From contig NZ_CANLZC010000010.1 in NCBI RefSeq assembly GCF_947495455.1, positions 20,711-84,710 of the forward strand: a stretch of 64,000 bases of DNA, in the 5' to 3' direction. A program made the position numbers and the translations under genes. Below are positions 34,869 through 43,770 of this stretch, piece by piece (positions within the stretch are counted from its first letter, which is position 1; every line of letters begins with the position of its first letter). Origin of the DNA: an uncultured Shewanella sp. (GTDB taxonomy: Bacteria; Pseudomonadota; Gammaproteobacteria; Enterobacterales; Shewanellaceae). A model generated the notes under the pieces. The model was not told where the DNA came from and did no database searches. It saw nothing but the letters and a program-made list of their open reading frames with translations.

Positions 34869-36275
34869 TTATTCTATGGATAACTCTTTTAATTTTCGCG
34901 TTAATGTATTTCGGCCCCAGCCTAAGCGTTTGGCGGCTTCTTGTTTGTGGCCATTGGTATGTTTTAAGGCGGTAGTCAGTAATATGCGTTCAAATGTGGG
35001 CTGTATTTGAGTGAGTAAATCATTGTCTCCGCGACTTAAGCGTTCATCAATAAGTTGAGTCAACGCCTGCTCCCAATCTTGAGTGAGATTATTTGTCGTA
35101 TCAGTGCCGGCTTTATCTAACAATTCTGGTGGCAGATCTTGCGGTAATATTTCTTGTCCTGAAGCCATTACCGTCAACCATCGACAGGTGTTTTCCAGTT
35201 GCCTGACATTACCAGGCCAAGGAAGTTGTGCTAATTTTGTCGCTGCTTGTTCCGTTAAGGTTTTGGTTTCAACACCCATTTCTTTGGCTGCATTATGGAG
35301 GAAGTAATGGGCTAATTGTGGAATATCTTCTCGGCGATGAGATAATGTGGGTAGATGAATACGAATGACATTTAAACGATGAAAGAGATCTTCTCTAAAT
35401 TCGCCGTTGGCTACTCTTTGTTCTAAATTTTGATGGGTTGCTGCGATAATACGTACATCAACTTTTACGGGGTCATGGCCGCCGACGCGGTAAAATTGGC
35501 CGTCGGCAAGCACTCTCAATAGACGTGTCTGAACATCAATTGGCATATCACCGATTTCATCAAGAAACAGAGTGCCAAGATTGGCTTGTTCAAATCGACC
35601 TTGACGGATCCCTTGTGCACCAGTGAAAGCGCCTTTTTCGTGGCCAAAGAGTTCAGATTCAATGAGATCTTTGGGGATTGCAGCCATATTGATGGCAATA
35701 AAAGGTTGTTTTTTTCTTGGGCTATGCTTATGGAGTGCGCTTGCTATGAGCTCTTTTCCTGTTCCTGATTGGCCATTAATGAGCACACTGATAGATGAGC
35801 GAGATAGTCGACCTATGGCGCGATACACTTCTTGCATAGCGGGGGCTTCACCAATAATTTCTGGTGTGTTAATGATAGGCTCTTGCTGTTTTTTATTGTG
35901 TTCTTGGTCATTTGAATGGCTTAGAGCCCGTTCGATTAATGCCGTTGCTTCATCAATATCAAAGGGTTTTGGAAGATATTCAAATGCACCTGCTTGATAG
36001 GCACTGACCGCACTGTCTAAGTCTGAATGTGCCGTCATGATGATGACTGGAATATGAGGGTAATGGCTTTTAAGCCGTTCGAGTAAGGTTAAGCCATCAG
36101 TCCCTGGCATACGAATATCGGAAATAATGACTTGTGGTTGGCTCATTTCCAGAGCTTGCCATAAGGATTCTGCGGCAGCAAAGCTTGCACAAGTCAGTGG
36201 AATGCTCTGTATTGCACGCTCAAGAACCCAGCGTATCGAAGTGTCATCATCTAATATCCAGACTTGTTCTGTCAT
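34869..36275 (-). CDS. glnG: Nitrogen regulation response regulator NtrC
   Basis: A 468-residue sigma-54 activator. The receiver domain has Asp53 in IISDIRMPGTDG. The AAA+ domain has GQSGTGKELIA, the sigma-54 contact loop ESELFGHEKGAFTGA and Walker B LFLDEIGDM. A Fis-type helix-turn-helix ends the protein (HKQEAAKRLGWGRNTLTRKLKEL). It lies 69 bp after ntrB and acts on the dyads found upstream of ntrB, glnA and probably the LruC operon. Confidence 0.96.
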   Translation of the reverse strand: MTEQVWILDDDTSIRWVLERAIQSIPLTCASFAAAESLWQALEMSQPQVIISDIRMPGTDGLTLLERLKSHYPHIPVIIMTAHSDLDSAVSAYQAGAFEYLPKPFDIDEATALIERALSHSNDQEHNKKQQEPIINTPEIIGEAPAMQEVYRAIGRLSRSSISVLINGQSGTGKELIASALHKHSPRKKQPFIAINMAAIPKDLIESELFGHEKGAFTGAQGIRQGRFEQANLGTLFLDEIGDMPIDVQTRLLRVLADGQFYRVGGHDPVKVDVRIIAATHQNLEQRVANGEFREDLFHRLNVIRIHLPTLSHRREDIPQLAHYFLHNAAKEMGVETKTLTEQAATKLAQLPWPGNVRQLENTCRWLTVMASGQEILPQDLPPELLDKAGTDTTNNLTQDWEQALTQLIDERLSRGDNDLLTQIQPTFERILLTTALKHTNGHKQEAAKRLGWGRNTLTRKLKELSIE

Positions 36276-36344
36276 GTTTGTGCCTTAATGTTACAAATTT
36301 CTGATGGGGGCTGATAATACAATGGCTCAGTTATATTGCTGTCG

Positions 36345-37397
36345 CTATACATTACTTTGTTGAAGTACGGGCAGTAATAAAATAAATTGTGTGCCTGAGT
36401 GGCTGCTATGGCAGTCAATTCTTCCTCCATGTAGGCGAGCAATATTATGAGCGATAGAGAGGCCAAGGCCTGAGCCATGTTCTTTATCGGTCACCATAGG
36501 ATAAAAAAGAGTATCGATTAAATTAGGATTGATCCCAGGGCCATTATCGGTAACGCTCAATGCTAAAACTAATTTATGTCGAAGATTGCCTATGGTGACT
36601 TGGTGTTGAGTACGAGTCTGAATATGAATGTTTCCTTGCTTATCTTTCAGGGCTTGAACGGCATTTTGAACAATATTCAATAGCGCTTGTTGTAGCTGCT
36701 CTGGATCCATGCTGAAACTGGGGATCGAAGGATCATAATCTTGTTGTATTTGAATATTGTTTGGCAGTGTAATTTTAATAAGAGAAAGGACTTTTTGAAT
36801 GACCTCATGAATATTAAAAATTCCCTGTTCTGTTGGCCGTTGAGGGCCTAATAAACGATCCACTAGATTGCGCAATCTATCAGCTTGTTCAATAATGAGA
36901 TTGGTAAAGTCATTTTGCGTACTATTGGATAATTCCCTAGATAATAACTGTGCCGCGCCTCTTATTCCTGCAAGTGGGTTTTTGATTTCATGAGCGAGAT
37001 TGCGTACTAAGAATTGAGCGGCTTGTTGTTGAGCATCTTGGGATAATTGTTGGTGGATCCTTTGCTGTTGATCGACCAGTCTTAATTCTAATAAGGCCGT
37101 GTTTTTCTCTTCTTCAAAGGGGCTTAAACTAATATCAAGGGTATGCTGTTTTCCATCAAGTGTTGTGAGTGAGACACTATTAACCGTTAATCCTTGATGA
37201 TTTGTGATGGCATTTTGCCACAGTTGAGGGTCTATTCCGATAGACTGATAGTGTTCAGTTAACGCGTGTTCAAATAATCGATTATGGCTAATTTTAAATA
37301 ATTGTTTAGCGGCAGTATTGGCATAGAGGAGTTTTAGTTCTCGATTGATAACAAGGACTGCTGTGACGAGATGATTGAGTAATTTGTGATTATTCAT
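36345..37397 (-). CDS. glnL: Nitrogen regulation sensor kinase NtrB
   Basis: ATG 37397 gives 350 residues. Longer starts are rejected because they would run through the NtrC-type palindrome. A PAS domain (VTAVLVINRELKLLYANTAAKQLF) is followed by the phosphoacceptor RNLAHEIKNPLAGIRGAAQLL with His136 and the ATPase motifs NIVQNAVQAL, DNGPGI and GSGLGLSIAHNIA. The kinase is cytosolic and controlled by PII in known systems. Confidence 0.95.
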   Translation of the reverse strand: MNNHKLLNHLVTAVLVINRELKLLYANTAAKQLFKISHNRLFEHALTEHYQSIGIDPQLWQNAITNHQGLTVNSVSLTTLDGKQHTLDISLSPFEEEKNTALLELRLVDQQQRIHQQLSQDAQQQAAQFLVRNLAHEIKNPLAGIRGAAQLLSRELSNSTQNDFTNLIIEQADRLRNLVDRLLGPQRPTEQGIFNIHEVIQKVLSLIKITLPNNIQIQQDYDPSIPSFSMDPEQLQQALLNIVQNAVQALKDKQGNIHIQTRTQHQVTIGNLRHKLVLALSVTDNGPGINPNLIDTLFYPMVTDKEHGSGLGLSIAHNIARLHGGRIDCHSSHSGTQFILLLPVLQQSNV

Positions 37398-37452
37398 TGA
37401 AAGTGCCCAATTCATTGCCCCTATTAAGTGCATTCGGTGTAGATATTTTGAT

Positions 37453-37473
37453 AATGCACCACAGTGGTGCATT
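37453..37473. promoter_or_regulatory. NtrC-binding palindrome upstream of ntrB
   Basis: A perfect 21-bp palindrome with core GCACCACAGTGGTGC (37456-37470), matching the NtrC dyad GCACC-N5-GGTGC. It sits 59 bp before the ntrB start with no sigma-54 promoter in between, which suits autoregulation of a sigma-70 promoter as in enteric glnL. Confidence 0.85.
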
Positions 37474-37557
37474 CCGCAAGCTCCCTTGCGATGCTTGATA
37501 TTTGTTTATGTAGATATAATCTATTGAACTAAAATAAATAATAGATTTGTATCAGAC

Positions 37558-38076
37558 TTATGATGGCTTATTTTTAATGCTTCGGTGTAAAAAAAAGGTT
37601 CTGGGCAGACTTGAAGCAAGTATTTTGCCGTTTTTATCGATTAATTTAATGATGACTTGATGTTCTCCTCGATTAATGTTGCTAAGTGAAAAGACGGTGG
37701 AGGTTTGTGGTTCTCCAAATACCTGATTATCTAGGTAGAGTTGTAATGTCAATGCTGATTGAAGCTTAGGTTTGATTTGAGCGATAACGGATACATTGCC
37801 ATTGTTATTGCGTATTGTTTCTTCTTCTATGGGTTTGATGATGGTGAGCTGGTATTGAACCGATTTGGATGGAGTGGGTGACGTGTTTGTTGGAATACCA
37901 GGAACAGGAGGAAGGCTCACATGGTTTTCGGTATTTTCTTTGAACTTAACAGGATTAGCATTATTAATCGGTTTGTCGGTGTAATGTATTTTTCCATTTT
38001 TATCGACCCATTTGTAGACAGTGCTATAAGCCATTGAGCTTAAGCATATCAATAGGAATAGGCTGAATAATCGCAT
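37558..38076 (-). CDS. DUF4124-domain exported protein
   Basis: A 172-residue protein with a signal peptide (residues 1-18, ending AYS). Residues 19-45 are the DUF4124 signature STVYKWVDKNGKIHYTDKP. The C-terminal part is an Ig-like or beta-sandwich region (SVIAQIKPKLQSALTLQLYLDNQ). DUF4124 proteins commonly lie beside glnL-glnG in gammaproteobacteria, with no known role. Confidence 0.85.
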   Translation of the reverse strand: MRLFSLFLLICLSSMAYSTVYKWVDKNGKIHYTDKPINNANPVKFKENTENHVSLPPVPGIPTNTSPTPSKSVQYQLTIIKPIEEETIRNNNGNVSVIAQIKPKLQSALTLQLYLDNQVFGEPQTSTVFSLSNINRGEHQVIIKLIDKNGKILASSLPRTFFLHRSIKNKPS

Positions 38077-38155
38077 TGAATTAGGTTCTCAAAATAACCG
38101 AATATTGAGTAGCTTAGCTTGTTTATTTAAAAAAAGCAGGGTGTTGAAGGTTTTT

Positions 38156-38193
38156 TACCCTCAATTATCATAATCGAATGATAATTGAGGGTA
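38156..38193. repeat. 16-bp perfect inverted repeat
   Basis: Arms TACCCTCAATTATCAT (38156-38171) and ATGATAATTGAGGGTA (38178-38193) enclose a 6-nt loop. On either strand the sequence after the stem lacks a U run (T6 precedes it on plus; A6 follows it on minus). A second, weaker hairpin (GTGTG...CACAC, 38216-38244) follows toward the dehydrogenase gene. Confidence 0.85.
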
Positions 38194-38260
38194 ATATTTA
38201 TCAGTTAATAATACGTGTGCGCTTTATTTCGGTAAAGTACACACATCACGAGTGTAATGC

Positions 38261-39418
38261 CTACAAATTACGCTCTAAAATATGGCGACTCTTTTCGAGA
38301 TCTATGTCTTGGTGTTCGCCTAAAGCGGTCATTCCGTGACGTTCTAATTGCGTAATGATTTCTTCTACGTGAGTGTAGTTGAGATCGTAATCACTTAAAC
38401 GGGTTTTAATGCCCATGTTCTCAAAAAAGGTGCGAGTTTTGGTAATGGCATCATCAATGCGTTGGTTTTCTGTGCCTTGAGTGATGTTCCAAACACGCTC
38501 AGCATACTGTAATAATTTTTCTTTTTTCGATTCCCGTTGGCAATCGAGTAGGCCCGGCAAGATAATAGCGAGTGTTCTTGCATGGTCGATATCATAAAGT
38601 GCCGTGAGCTCATGGCCTATCATATGAGTTGCCCAATCATGAGGGACACCTCGGCCAATGAGTCCGTTAAGTGCTAAGGTAGCGACCCACATCAGGTTCG
38701 CTCTTATATCATAATCAGTGGGATTGCTGAGGGCTTGAGGTCCTAACTCAATTAAAGTTTGTAATAATCCCTCAGAGAACCTGTCTTGTACTGGTGCGTT
38801 AACGGGATAAGTCAGGTATTGCTCGATAATATGAACGAATGCATCAACAACACCATTAGCCACCTGCCTTTCGGGTAAGGTAAAAGTTTTACTCGGGTCT
38901 AAAATAGAGAATTGAGGGAAGACATGTTTGCTCATAAAAGAACGTTTAGATTGAATCTCTTTACGTGTGATAACACTACCACTGTTCATTTCAGAGCCTG
39001 TAGCCGGTAAGGTTAATACACAACCAAAAGGTAAAGCTTGAGTGATGTTATTGCCCCAGTTGAGCAATATATTCCAAGGCTCTCCGTCAAATAAGGCGGC
39101 TGCAGCAACAAACTTAGTGCCATCGATGACAGAACCACCACCTACAGCAAGAAGGAAGTCGATATTTTTTTCTTTGATGATATCAACAGCCTGGATCAGT
39201 GTTTCATAGGTCGGATTCGCTTCAATACCACTAAATTCGGTAATATTTCTATTGCCTAAAGCTGTGAGTACTTCATCTAATGTGCCCGTTTTTCTTGCAC
39301 TATTGCCGCCTAATAGAATCAACACTCGTGCATCACTTGGAACCAGTTTGTCTAATTCTACTATTTTGTTTTTGCCGAAGCTGATATGGGTTGGATTACA
39401 ATATTCGAAATCTAACAT
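38261..39418 (-). CDS. Iron-containing alcohol dehydrogenase, YqhD-like
   Basis: A 385-residue cytosolic group III alcohol dehydrogenase. The start LDFEYCNPTHISFGKNKI, the dinucleotide loop LLAVGGGSVIDGTKFVAAA and VPHDWATHMIGHELTALYDIDHARTLAIILPG are typical of NADPH-dependent aldehyde reductases of the YqhD group. Metal ligands are expected at Asp/His in VVDAFVHIIEQY and the His residues of HMIGHE and IDHA. YqhD-type enzymes reduce short-chain or reactive aldehydes. The physiological substrate here is not shown. Confidence 0.87.
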   Translation of the reverse strand: MLDFEYCNPTHISFGKNKIVELDKLVPSDARVLILLGGNSARKTGTLDEVLTALGNRNITEFSGIEANPTYETLIQAVDIIKEKNIDFLLAVGGGSVIDGTKFVAAAALFDGEPWNILLNWGNNITQALPFGCVLTLPATGSEMNSGSVITRKEIQSKRSFMSKHVFPQFSILDPSKTFTLPERQVANGVVDAFVHIIEQYLTYPVNAPVQDRFSEGLLQTLIELGPQALSNPTDYDIRANLMWVATLALNGLIGRGVPHDWATHMIGHELTALYDIDHARTLAIILPGLLDCQRESKKEKLLQYAERVWNITQGTENQRIDDAITKTRTFFENMGIKTRLSDYDLNYTHVEEIITQLERHGMTALGEHQDIDLEKSRHILERNL

Positions 39419-39727
39419 GCTACATCCTTTATTTATAATTTGACTATTGTCTTTTTAGGTGTTGATTATTCTTGTTTTTATGTTGTTTTAGTTCATTCCA
39501 TCTCTTTCTCTATTTTGAGAGATTAAGGCGTGTTCGAAGTTAATGATTTGCTGTTTTTCCGTGAGGGAGTGTTCTTCATCGAGTGAGGCTAATTCAAAAC
39601 AGATCAGTCGTCTAGCGTTTTTATTGCCTGTGATGAGGACATAGAGCGTGAAGTTATTCAGAGTAAGTGGAATGAGGCAGCTATACTTTAGTGTGTGACT
39701 TGATGAATTAAGAGGAAAGGCTGTCTA
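39419..39727. other. Intergenic region holding an unusual open frame
   Basis: The gap between the divergent dehydrogenase and diguanylate-cyclase genes contains a 78-codon stop-free frame on the minus strand, listed separately. The cyclase start has an AGGAAAGG ribosome site at 39712-39719. Confidence 0.5.
39488..39724 (-). pseudogene. Open frame without canonical start, possible gene remnant
   Basis: Between an in-frame TAG (39725-39727) and TAA (39488) lie 78 sense codons with protein-like composition, including LNNFTLYVLITGNKNARR, LICFELASLDEEHSLTEKQ and FEHALISQNRERDG. There is no ATG, GTG or TTG except near the 3' end; a CTG at 39661 is the only plausible unusual start. It may be a decayed gene. 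No family was recognised. Confidence 0.3.
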
Positions 39728-41350
39728 ATGATGAATAATCAGCAGACTATCAATCATAAATTACCTCATACCGTTACCCATGAAGTCAGAGGGTTATTGC
39801 ATTGTTGGCGTGAATTTTATTTTTCGCCTAATGATAAAGAAATGACTAATTTAAGTTTGTCACAGCATGAGATCGATACACTTATTGAAAAAGTGCATGG
39901 TTTATTTGGTCAAGTCAAACAAATTGAATCCGCTGAATTGCTAGATAAAGTGATAAAAATTCAACTGCAGTTAAATAGTTTGCAGCAGATGAATCGAAAT
40001 TTAAAGTTTGAAGAGTTGGTTTCTCTAGATTATAACATTAATGTACTGGCTAAACGGGTGCTGCGCCATGATGATACGTTCGATCCTGCGCCTTATATTC
40101 CTCACAAGCATCCTATTTTACTTGCATTAAATCAAGAGTTAGCTGAAAAACTGGCTGAGCAGCTTGTTTTTTTTGATGTTTATTGCAAAGTCATTAAAGA
40201 TAAAAAAGATTTCATTACTCGTTCGCAGCAGTTTACAAAAAGTGCAATTATCATTGATGTTAATTTTGCTGGAGAAGGAGTCGGTATTGAGTTGATGAAA
40301 AAGCACCAAGCCAATGTGCCCAAAATTTTTATTACCCATCAAGAAAATGAATCCATCGAATTAAGACTGTCGGCTTGCCAAGTTGGTGGCTCAGGTTTTT
40401 ATGTTCGCCCTACTGTGGCACAACTATTACGTTCAGTGGAACAATTTTATTCGAGTTCATCATTAAAACCTTATAAGGTGTTGATCATGGATGACTCTCG
40501 TACTCAGGCCTTGTTTTGTGAAAACGTATTAAATCGTGCGGGAATGATGACACAGGTTGTGACACAGCCCTTAACAATATTGGAAGTGATGGAGGAATTT
40601 GAACCTGAGTTAATTCTAATGGATATGTACATGCCTGGATGTACGGGAGTGGAACTTGCGAGCGTGATTCGGCAACAATCGGCATATTTACGTTTACCTA
40701 TTTTATTCTTATCCGGTGAGAATAATAAAGATATTCAACTTAACGCAATGAAATTAGGGGGGGATGACTTTCTCACGAAACCCGTAGCGCCGGAACATTT
40801 AGTGTCAACGGTGCAAACCCGTTGTGAGAGAGGACGAGTACTTAATGATCTGATTATTCGTGACAGTTTGACTGGATTATTCAATCACACTCATATTCTC
40901 GATAAACTCAAACAAGCCTGTCGTTATGCTAAAGAGCAAAAAGAAGCATTATGCTTCGCTATGGTAGACATAGATCATTTTAAGAAAGTGAATGACAGTT
41001 ATGGCCATACTGTTGGTGATAAAGTGATTTCCACGCTTTCTTTATTTCTTAAGCAAAGATTAAGAGGCAATCATAGTATTGGTCGCTATGGAGGAGAGGA
41101 ATTTGCTATTGTTTTTCCAAGAACGAGAGAATATGAAGCCTTGTTTGTCATGAATGAAATTAGAGAGGCATTTAATCAGTTGGAGCACAGTAGTGAGCAA
41201 GGTGAATTTAAAGTCAGCTTTTCGGCGGGAATTTGTCAGTTTTCGGGAAATAATGAAGACATGATTATTGAGCAGGCGGATGAAGCCCTTTATGCAGCTA
41301 AACATAAAGGGCGCAATAACATTCAATGTTATCAATTTGACAATAAATAA
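39728..41350 (+). CDS. Response-regulator diguanylate cyclase
   Basis: A 540-residue soluble protein. Residues 1-120 are helical and unrecognised. Residues 128-240 look like a degenerate receiver (SAIIIDVNFAGEG). Residues 249-370 are a true receiver with Asp299 in LILMDMYMPGCTG and Lys351 in FLTKPV. The GGDEF domain follows, with GGEEF at 455-459 and IDHFKKVND as the metal/substrate region, so it should make c-di-GMP. The inhibitory RxxD position reads RGNH (446-449), so product feedback is probably lost. Confidence 0.9.
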   Translation: MMNNQQTINHKLPHTVTHEVRGLLHCWREFYFSPNDKEMTNLSLSQHEIDTLIEKVHGLFGQVKQIESAELLDKVIKIQLQLNSLQQMNRNLKFEELVSLDYNINVLAKRVLRHDDTFDPAPYIPHKHPILLALNQELAEKLAEQLVFFDVYCKVIKDKKDFITRSQQFTKSAIIIDVNFAGEGVGIELMKKHQANVPKIFITHQENESIELRLSACQVGGSGFYVRPTVAQLLRSVEQFYSSSSLKPYKVLIMDDSRTQALFCENVLNRAGMMTQVVTQPLTILEVMEEFEPELILMDMYMPGCTGVELASVIRQQSAYLRLPILFLSGENNKDIQLNAMKLGGDDFLTKPVAPEHLVSTVQTRCERGRVLNDLIIRDSLTGLFNHTHILDKLKQACRYAKEQKEALCFAMVDIDHFKKVNDSYGHTVGDKVISTLSLFLKQRLRGNHSIGRYGGEEFAIVFPRTREYEALFVMNEIREAFNQLEHSSEQGEFKVSFSAGICQFSGNNEDMIIEQADEALYAAKHKGRNNIQCYQFDNK

Positions 41351-41364
41351 CTACTTACAAATAA

Positions 41365-43524
41365 CTACTTACGTCCTCGCTGCAATCGTCCTTGGCCTTG
41401 AAAATTTTGGCGAATATGGCGAGAGTGATTCAAACTGTTTCTGTCTATTCTTCGATTGTTCATTTGTTGTTTAATATTATGAGATAACCCACTGGGATTA
41501 TTGGAATGATGTTGAACTTTGTTTATGGCATTATTTTTTTGAGTTTGAGAGAGATGGGGTTGATTGCTTAAGTTTTTCCATTGTTGGTGACTTCTGCTTT
41601 GCCATTGACCATTATGATTACGAGCGACGTTTCCGTTTTTGTCTGAAAAAACATTATTTTTTCTGGTTGCACTATGAATCGCTTGAGTAAAGTTTCTATT
41701 TAAAGTGGATCGACTGGCATTTCTGACTCTGTTTTGAGGATGATTATAAATATTATTCTTCGCTATATGGTTAGCTCGTATTTGATTGTTGATATTGGTT
41801 CTGTTACCAAAGTTGATGTTGTTACCAATATTGATCCTGCCAGTATGAATATTAATATTACCGTTATTGATAAAAACGGGAGAACGATATCCACCTCCGT
41901 GATAGCCTCCAGCATAATAACCTCCACCCCATGCGGCGCCCCAAGCAAAGCCTGCCCTGTAGAAACCATAACCCCAAGACATGCCATAATTCCAACCTAT
42001 TCGAGGGTTATAGCCAACGTAAATGCCCCAAGTGACAGGTCTTGGATAATAATAAGGTCCCCAACGTGGTGGGTAATACCAGCCCGTACCGTACACGGGA
42101 ACGCCATAGTAAGGATAGGACCAGAGATAGCCTGAGGTATAACCCACATAGACAACATCAGGCGTTGAATCATAAATCTGCACATAGGTGGTGTTATAAA
42201 CGGGCGAACTGGGGGGAATTTCGGCAATTTCTTCATTGGGAATGTGAGTAGCAACGCTCCATGGGCCTGTGGGTGATGAGGCAGTAAACCAAACGCCATT
42301 ATTGACAACATAAAATTGATTATTCACCCTTAATACTTGTGAGTCAGTATTAACGGCATAGGCAACTTGAGTGCCTGGGATCATCTCAAATGTAGGCTTC
42401 CCGTCATAAGTGACTTTAGTGGTTGTCCCCTTGCGTTTAATGGCTGCAGTTTGAGGGATTTTTGCATTAATGACAGCTTCATTCGCTTCAGTGGTACCAG
42501 CAATAGACACTCGAACGCCACTGATATCAGAATCTGGTGGTATGTTGCTAAAACTTTCAGGTAATTTATCTGCTCTTACAAAAGTCCAAGGCCCAGATTC
42601 TTTAGCGGCACTATACCAACGACCTGACAGTAATACATACATTTTGTTGTTAGAGGTATCTCGTATCCAAGGCACTTCAGTATTGGTCACATAGAGTAAT
42701 TGCCCAGAAATTAAGCTTTTCCATTTAGGTTGACCTTGGGTTGAGATGAGCTCAGTTGGCGTTGTCGTTGCATAAATTGCAGGAGGTGTGCCTGTGGTTG
42801 ATGAGGTCGTTTCGGATTTTGGCATTAATTTGACGAGATCTGCTGGTGGTTTACGGGTAAGTGTCCATGGGCCAAGTGGATCATTGGCCTCATACCAAAA
42901 GCTACCGCTGCTAAGGTACAGTTTCTTTGTTTCTTTATTGCGTGCAACGGCAAAAGGAGTATTAATGACTCTTTCGTATTCAGTATCATTAATAGCGCGA
43001 TAAATCGGTGCACCATCATAGCTTAATAAAATGGTCAGCTCTTGTTTAAAGATAATGTTTGGCGCAGTGTTTTTCAGTTCTTGTAAACTCTTTCTTTCTT
43101 GCTTTGAACTCGTCAGGCTTGCGCTTAAGCTTTCCATAGATAGTTGAAAAAGAGTAGATTTAAGAGCGTTTTGTACAATGTTATTGAGTTTTTCGGTATT
43201 TTTTATGTCATCTGGCCATTTTATCTGAGTGACGTCAACATCTCTAATTTGAGCGGTTTCTGTGCCAGTATCCACTCTTGCTATAAACCAAAAAGCACCA
43301 AAAGTGGGAGTGTTTTGACCCGTTAACTCAAGTGATAATGCCGCTTTTCCTTGAAGTGTATTACCAGATAGCGAATCCGGTTGCAGTTGATAAACGACAA
43401 TCTTCCCTTCTGGTACTGTGATCTCTTGTGGCCAATCAGTGGCGAAGGCCGTGAGTGGTAATAAGCTGAAAATAAACATGCCTAGTATTGTTGATTTAAA
43501 AAAGACTAATCGCTGTTTTATCAT
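41365..43524 (-). CDS. Secreted Gly/Tyr/Asn-rich protein with repeated GPW modules
   Basis: A 719-residue protein with a signal peptide (to about AFA, residue 28). Residues 215-460 contain three copies of a module of the form hydrophobic strand, W(Y/F)-x-A-x5-GPW (FWYEANDPLGPW, RWYSAAKESGPW, VWFTASSPTGPW), each ending in PP or MP. This matches proteins often labelled carbohydrate-binding family V/XII. Residues 465-570 are Tyr/Gly/Trp-rich, and the last 150 are Asn/His/Arg-rich and probably disordered. Its stop lies 14 bp from the convergent cyclase stop. The role is unknown, possibly surface-associated. Confidence 0.7.
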   Translation of the reverse strand: MIKQRLVFFKSTILGMFIFSLLPLTAFATDWPQEITVPEGKIVVYQLQPDSLSGNTLQGKAALSLELTGQNTPTFGAFWFIARVDTGTETAQIRDVDVTQIKWPDDIKNTEKLNNIVQNALKSTLFQLSMESLSASLTSSKQERKSLQELKNTAPNIIFKQELTILLSYDGAPIYRAINDTEYERVINTPFAVARNKETKKLYLSSGSFWYEANDPLGPWTLTRKPPADLVKLMPKSETTSSTTGTPPAIYATTTPTELISTQGQPKWKSLISGQLLYVTNTEVPWIRDTSNNKMYVLLSGRWYSAAKESGPWTFVRADKLPESFSNIPPDSDISGVRVSIAGTTEANEAVINAKIPQTAAIKRKGTTTKVTYDGKPTFEMIPGTQVAYAVNTDSQVLRVNNQFYVVNNGVWFTASSPTGPWSVATHIPNEEIAEIPPSSPVYNTTYVQIYDSTPDVVYVGYTSGYLWSYPYYGVPVYGTGWYYPPRWGPYYYPRPVTWGIYVGYNPRIGWNYGMSWGYGFYRAGFAWGAAWGGGYYAGGYHGGGYRSPVFINNGNINIHTGRINIGNNINFGNRTNINNQIRANHIAKNNIYNHPQNRVRNASRSTLNRNFTQAIHSATRKNNVFSDKNGNVARNHNGQWQSRSHQQWKNLSNQPHLSQTQKNNAINKVQHHSNNPSGLSHNIKQQMNNRRIDRNSLNHSRHIRQNFQGQGRLQRGRK

Positions 43525-43711
43525 GACGACTCCCTGCTGGTATTGGGTTCATTATGATGAAAAATGGCTCTGATATGTCAGTCCGTTTTAAAGAGACGTT
43601 TTTGGGCTGGCATGATTATTTTTCATTTGATTAATTGACATAAACTAATTGAATGGCGACTTACTCAAGTGTAGTCAGTGATAGAGGGGAGGACAAAGGA
43701 GAGAAGGGGAT

Positions 43712-43741
43712 AAAAAACCGCCTCTTGTTTGAAGGCGGTTG
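43712..43741 (-). terminator. Terminator of glnA
   Basis: On the minus strand AACCGCCT...AGGCGGTT forms the stem, followed by TTTTTTA, 30 bp after the glnA stop. Confidence 0.9.
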
Positions 43742-43770
43742 AGGACCCAGTGTTTAAAGCTAGGATTGAA

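Noticed and set aside
37398..37472. Extended N-terminus for NtrB
   Set aside because: It would translate through the perfect NtrC palindrome, and the family begins near the PAS domain.
38156..38193. Calling the 16-bp hairpin a terminator
   Set aside because: Neither strand has a U tract after the stem; T6 precedes it on plus and A6 follows it on minus.
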